A stretch of DNA of 5,664 nucleotides from Nitrospirae bacterium GWC2_57_9. Lineage in GTDB: Bacteria > Nitrospirota > UBA9217. Shown piece after piece: positions 5,617 to 5,664 of this stretch. Location of the stretch: the NCBI GenBank assembly GCA_001805085.1, contig MHEA01000142.1, positions 23,938 to 29,601 of the forward strand, given 5' to 3'. Position 1 is the stretch's first letter; each line of letters begins with the position of its first letter. The translations under genes were made by a program, and so were the position numbers. The notes below the pieces were generated by a model. That model was not told the origin of the DNA. It saw only the letters and a list, made by a program, of their open reading frames with translations, and searched no databases.

Positions 5617-5620
5617 GAGG
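5617..5620 (+). promoter_or_regulatory. Ribosome binding site for the gene at the right edge
   Basis: GAGG (within AGAGGA) lies eight bases before the ATG at 5629. Confidence 0.55.
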
Positions 5621-5628
5621 AAATCCTG

Positions 5629-5664
5629 ATGCGCACCCTATTGCTCAATCCTCCGTCCTATGGC
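5629..5664 (+). CDS. Start of a probable B12-binding radical SAM protein (truncated by window edge)
   Basis: Only 12 codons are visible, MRTLLLNPPSYG, preceded by a good ribosome binding site. The pattern of a short hydrophobic strand followed by NPP(S/Y) is characteristic of the N-terminal cobalamin-binding domain of B12-binding radical SAM proteins. The wording is also close to what I recall of hopanoid-associated HpnJ starts. Twelve residues cannot separate these subfamilies. The catalytic CxxxCxxC motif would be downstream, outside the window. Confidence 0.5.
   Translation, partial: MRTLLLNPPSYG

Overview
The window is a GC-rich bacterial stretch with four genes or gene parts that can be read well, plus the first codons of a fifth. 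Coding regions are clearly GC-rich and the spacers are more AT-rich. The spacers carry imperfect palindromic repeats of the CGCAAAGGACGCGAAGG / CACGAAG...CTTCGTGG kind, which are common in Desulfobacterota, Nitrospirota and related uncultured lineages. With an outer-membrane lipid A deacylase-like protein, this points to a Gram-negative, probably anaerobic or microaerophilic bacterium of that sort. The taxonomic call is inference; no marker gene is present.

Layout. (1) 1-2605, plus strand: the 3' part of a very long reading frame joining the C-terminal half of a bis-MGD molybdopterin oxidoreductase to a complete group I (NifS/IscS-type) cysteine desulfurase, with no stop or start between them. 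This is the most unusual item in the window. (2) 2606-3076: a 471-base spacer with no credible gene, holding palindromic repeats, a strong GC hairpin, a short palindrome and degenerate ~10-base direct repeats. (3) 3077-4072, plus strand: an EgtD-family methyltransferase retaining the residues expected for histidine binding, so probably making hercynine (N-alpha-trimethylhistidine), the first step to ergothioneine. (4) 4091-4573, minus strand and convergent with it: a small PagL-like lipid A 3-O-deacylase with signal peptide, His/Ser/Glu catalytic set and terminal Phe. (5) 4574-4854: a divergent regulatory spacer with a good minus-strand promoter, a plus-strand extended -10 and a long foldable leader. 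(6) 4855-5430, plus strand: an isopentenyl-diphosphate isomerase (type I, Nudix) homologue that keeps all metal ligands but has Ala where the catalytic Cys should be. (7) 5431-5628: spacer with a second palindromic repeat. (8) 5629 to the end: the first 12 codons of a gene resembling the start of a B12-binding radical SAM protein.

The genes do not form one obvious operon or pathway. Two themes can be suggested. Sulfur and persulfide chemistry links the fused desulfurase and, more loosely, a thiol-histidine pathway begun by EgtD. Envelope and isoprenoid lipid chemistry links the PagL-like protein, the Idi-like protein and possibly a hopanoid-type radical SAM enzyme. Both links are inference from proximity only.
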